Assembly: GCA_003566155.1 (NCBI GenBank)
Contig: PXEP01000169.1
Span: forward strand, 1-40,362
Source of the DNA: Candidatus Acetothermia bacterium
GTDB lineage: Bacteria > Bipolaricaulota > Bipolaricaulia > Bipolaricaulales > Bipolaricaulaceae
Reading direction: 5' to 3'
DNA: 40,362 bases
How positions within the stretch are numbered: the stretch's first letter is position 1; each line of letters opens with the position of its first letter. Below, one piece after another: positions 39,993 to 40,362 of this stretch. The position numbers and the translations under genes were made by a program. The notes beneath the pieces are model-generated. The model worked only from the letters and a program-made list of their open reading frames with translations, made no database searches and had not been told where the DNA came from.

Positions 39993-40362
39993 CAAGATCG
40001 CTCCTTCCCGCTTTGACGCAGTCCGGACATCTCCCAAGGAACAGAAGCACATGCTCCCCTACCTGGGCCCCTGCGTTGCGTGCAGCTTGGTCAACCGCGG
40101 TCTGGTAAGGTAGCTCCAGGTCCACCGTGCGGCGGCATGCATTGCAGACAATATGATAGTGGGCGTCCGTACGTGCATCGAACCGGTCTGCCCCAGGCCC
40201 ATGCAGGGCTCGCGCCAGTTCCTCTTGCTCCAGGGATCGCAACGTACGATACACCGTAGCTAAGCTTATAGGTTCACCTTGCGTACGCAGCTGCCCATAT
40301 AGGTCTTCCGCTGTGGGATGGTCGTCCCGCGCGGCCAGAACCTCCAGGACCTTTCTTCGTTG
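39976..40362 (-). CDS. Fur-family regulator, probably PerR-like (5' end missing)
   Basis: The reading frame runs off the right edge, so about 128 residues are visible. It shows the winged helix (HPTAEDLYGQL and ISLATVYRTLRSL) and a metal-binding C-terminal domain with DAHYHIVCNACRR and CPDC, giving two CxxC zinc ligands. Context with rubrerythrin, DPSL-like and superoxide reductase genes argues for peroxide sensing, as for PerR. The distinguishing metal-site residues need alignment. Overlap with rbr is 17 bases. Upstream regulatory sites lie outside the window. Confidence 0.92.
   Translation of the reverse strand, partial: QRRKVLEVLAARDDHPTAEDLYGQLRTQGEPISLATVYRTLRSLEQEELARALHGPGADRFDARTDAHYHIVCNACRRTVDLELPYQTAVDQAARNAGAQVGEHVLLFLGRCPDCVKAGRSDLDAQDD

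Overview
The window looks like the chromosome of an anaerobic, hydrogen-metabolising bacterium with fairly high GC content. The evidence is a soluble bifurcating-type [NiFe] hydrogenase, superoxide reductase, rubrerythrins, single-cluster ferredoxin, archaeal-type phosphoglycerate mutase and an orphan TRAP TatT-like protein. A deep-branching candidate phylum such as Bipolaricaulota would fit, but the sequence alone does not settle this. I see no phage or insertion-sequence genes, tRNA, rRNA or CRISPR array. Genes are densely packed with many 4-nt stop/start overlaps. The longest gene-free stretches are about 240 nt (3460-3698) and about 230 nt (23699-23927); neither holds a convincing gene.

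Left part (1-11.7 kb): a tandem GNAT acetyltransferase; a minus-strand MFS transporter, small Cys-rich ORF and flavodoxin group; a 45-residue acidic lipoprotein missed by length filters, with its own promoter and terminator; and a DUF6504-like/dinB pair preceded by a 16-bp palindrome that covers the Shine-Dalgarno site. Next comes a three-gene operon of STAS-ATPase, DUF4325-like/winged-helix and EFR1-type flavodoxin-ferredoxin. It is followed by a lipid kinase, mutL, a MerR-like protein and an HD phosphohydrolase.

Middle part (11.7-25.2 kb): a 28-bp dif-like palindrome (11-6-11) lies upstream of a short tyrosine recombinase. That recombinase is the first gene of a translationally coupled MoxR/DUF58/BatA/VWA envelope operon. 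The operon converges on ahcY and a DMT exporter. A ferredoxin gene with a strong hairpin terminator and a divergent TatT-like lipid-side protein follow.

Right part (25.2-40.4 kb): one apparent 16-gene minus-strand operon runs from apgM to a beta-CASP metallo-beta-lactamase. It encodes a HydABCSL-type [NiFe] hydrogenase (HydA/HoxU-like, small and large subunits, maturation protease, HydB, HydC). It also encodes a second NuoE, a second NuoF and a cysteine-free thioredoxin-fold relative. The regulatory genes (two HATPases, two DRTGG proteins, PHP) are those normally seen beside [FeFe] hydrogenases. Upstream on the same strand is a peroxide/superoxide defence operon: Fur-family regulator (cut by the window end), rubrerythrin, DPSL-like ferritin, superoxide reductase and a rubrerythrin-like protein.

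The most notable items are the recombinase with its dif-like site at the head of the Bat operon, the [NiFe] enzyme set in an [FeFe]-type operon with duplicated and partly cluster-less diaphorase parts, the STAS/HATPase/EFR1 operon, and the palindrome controlling the dinB operon.
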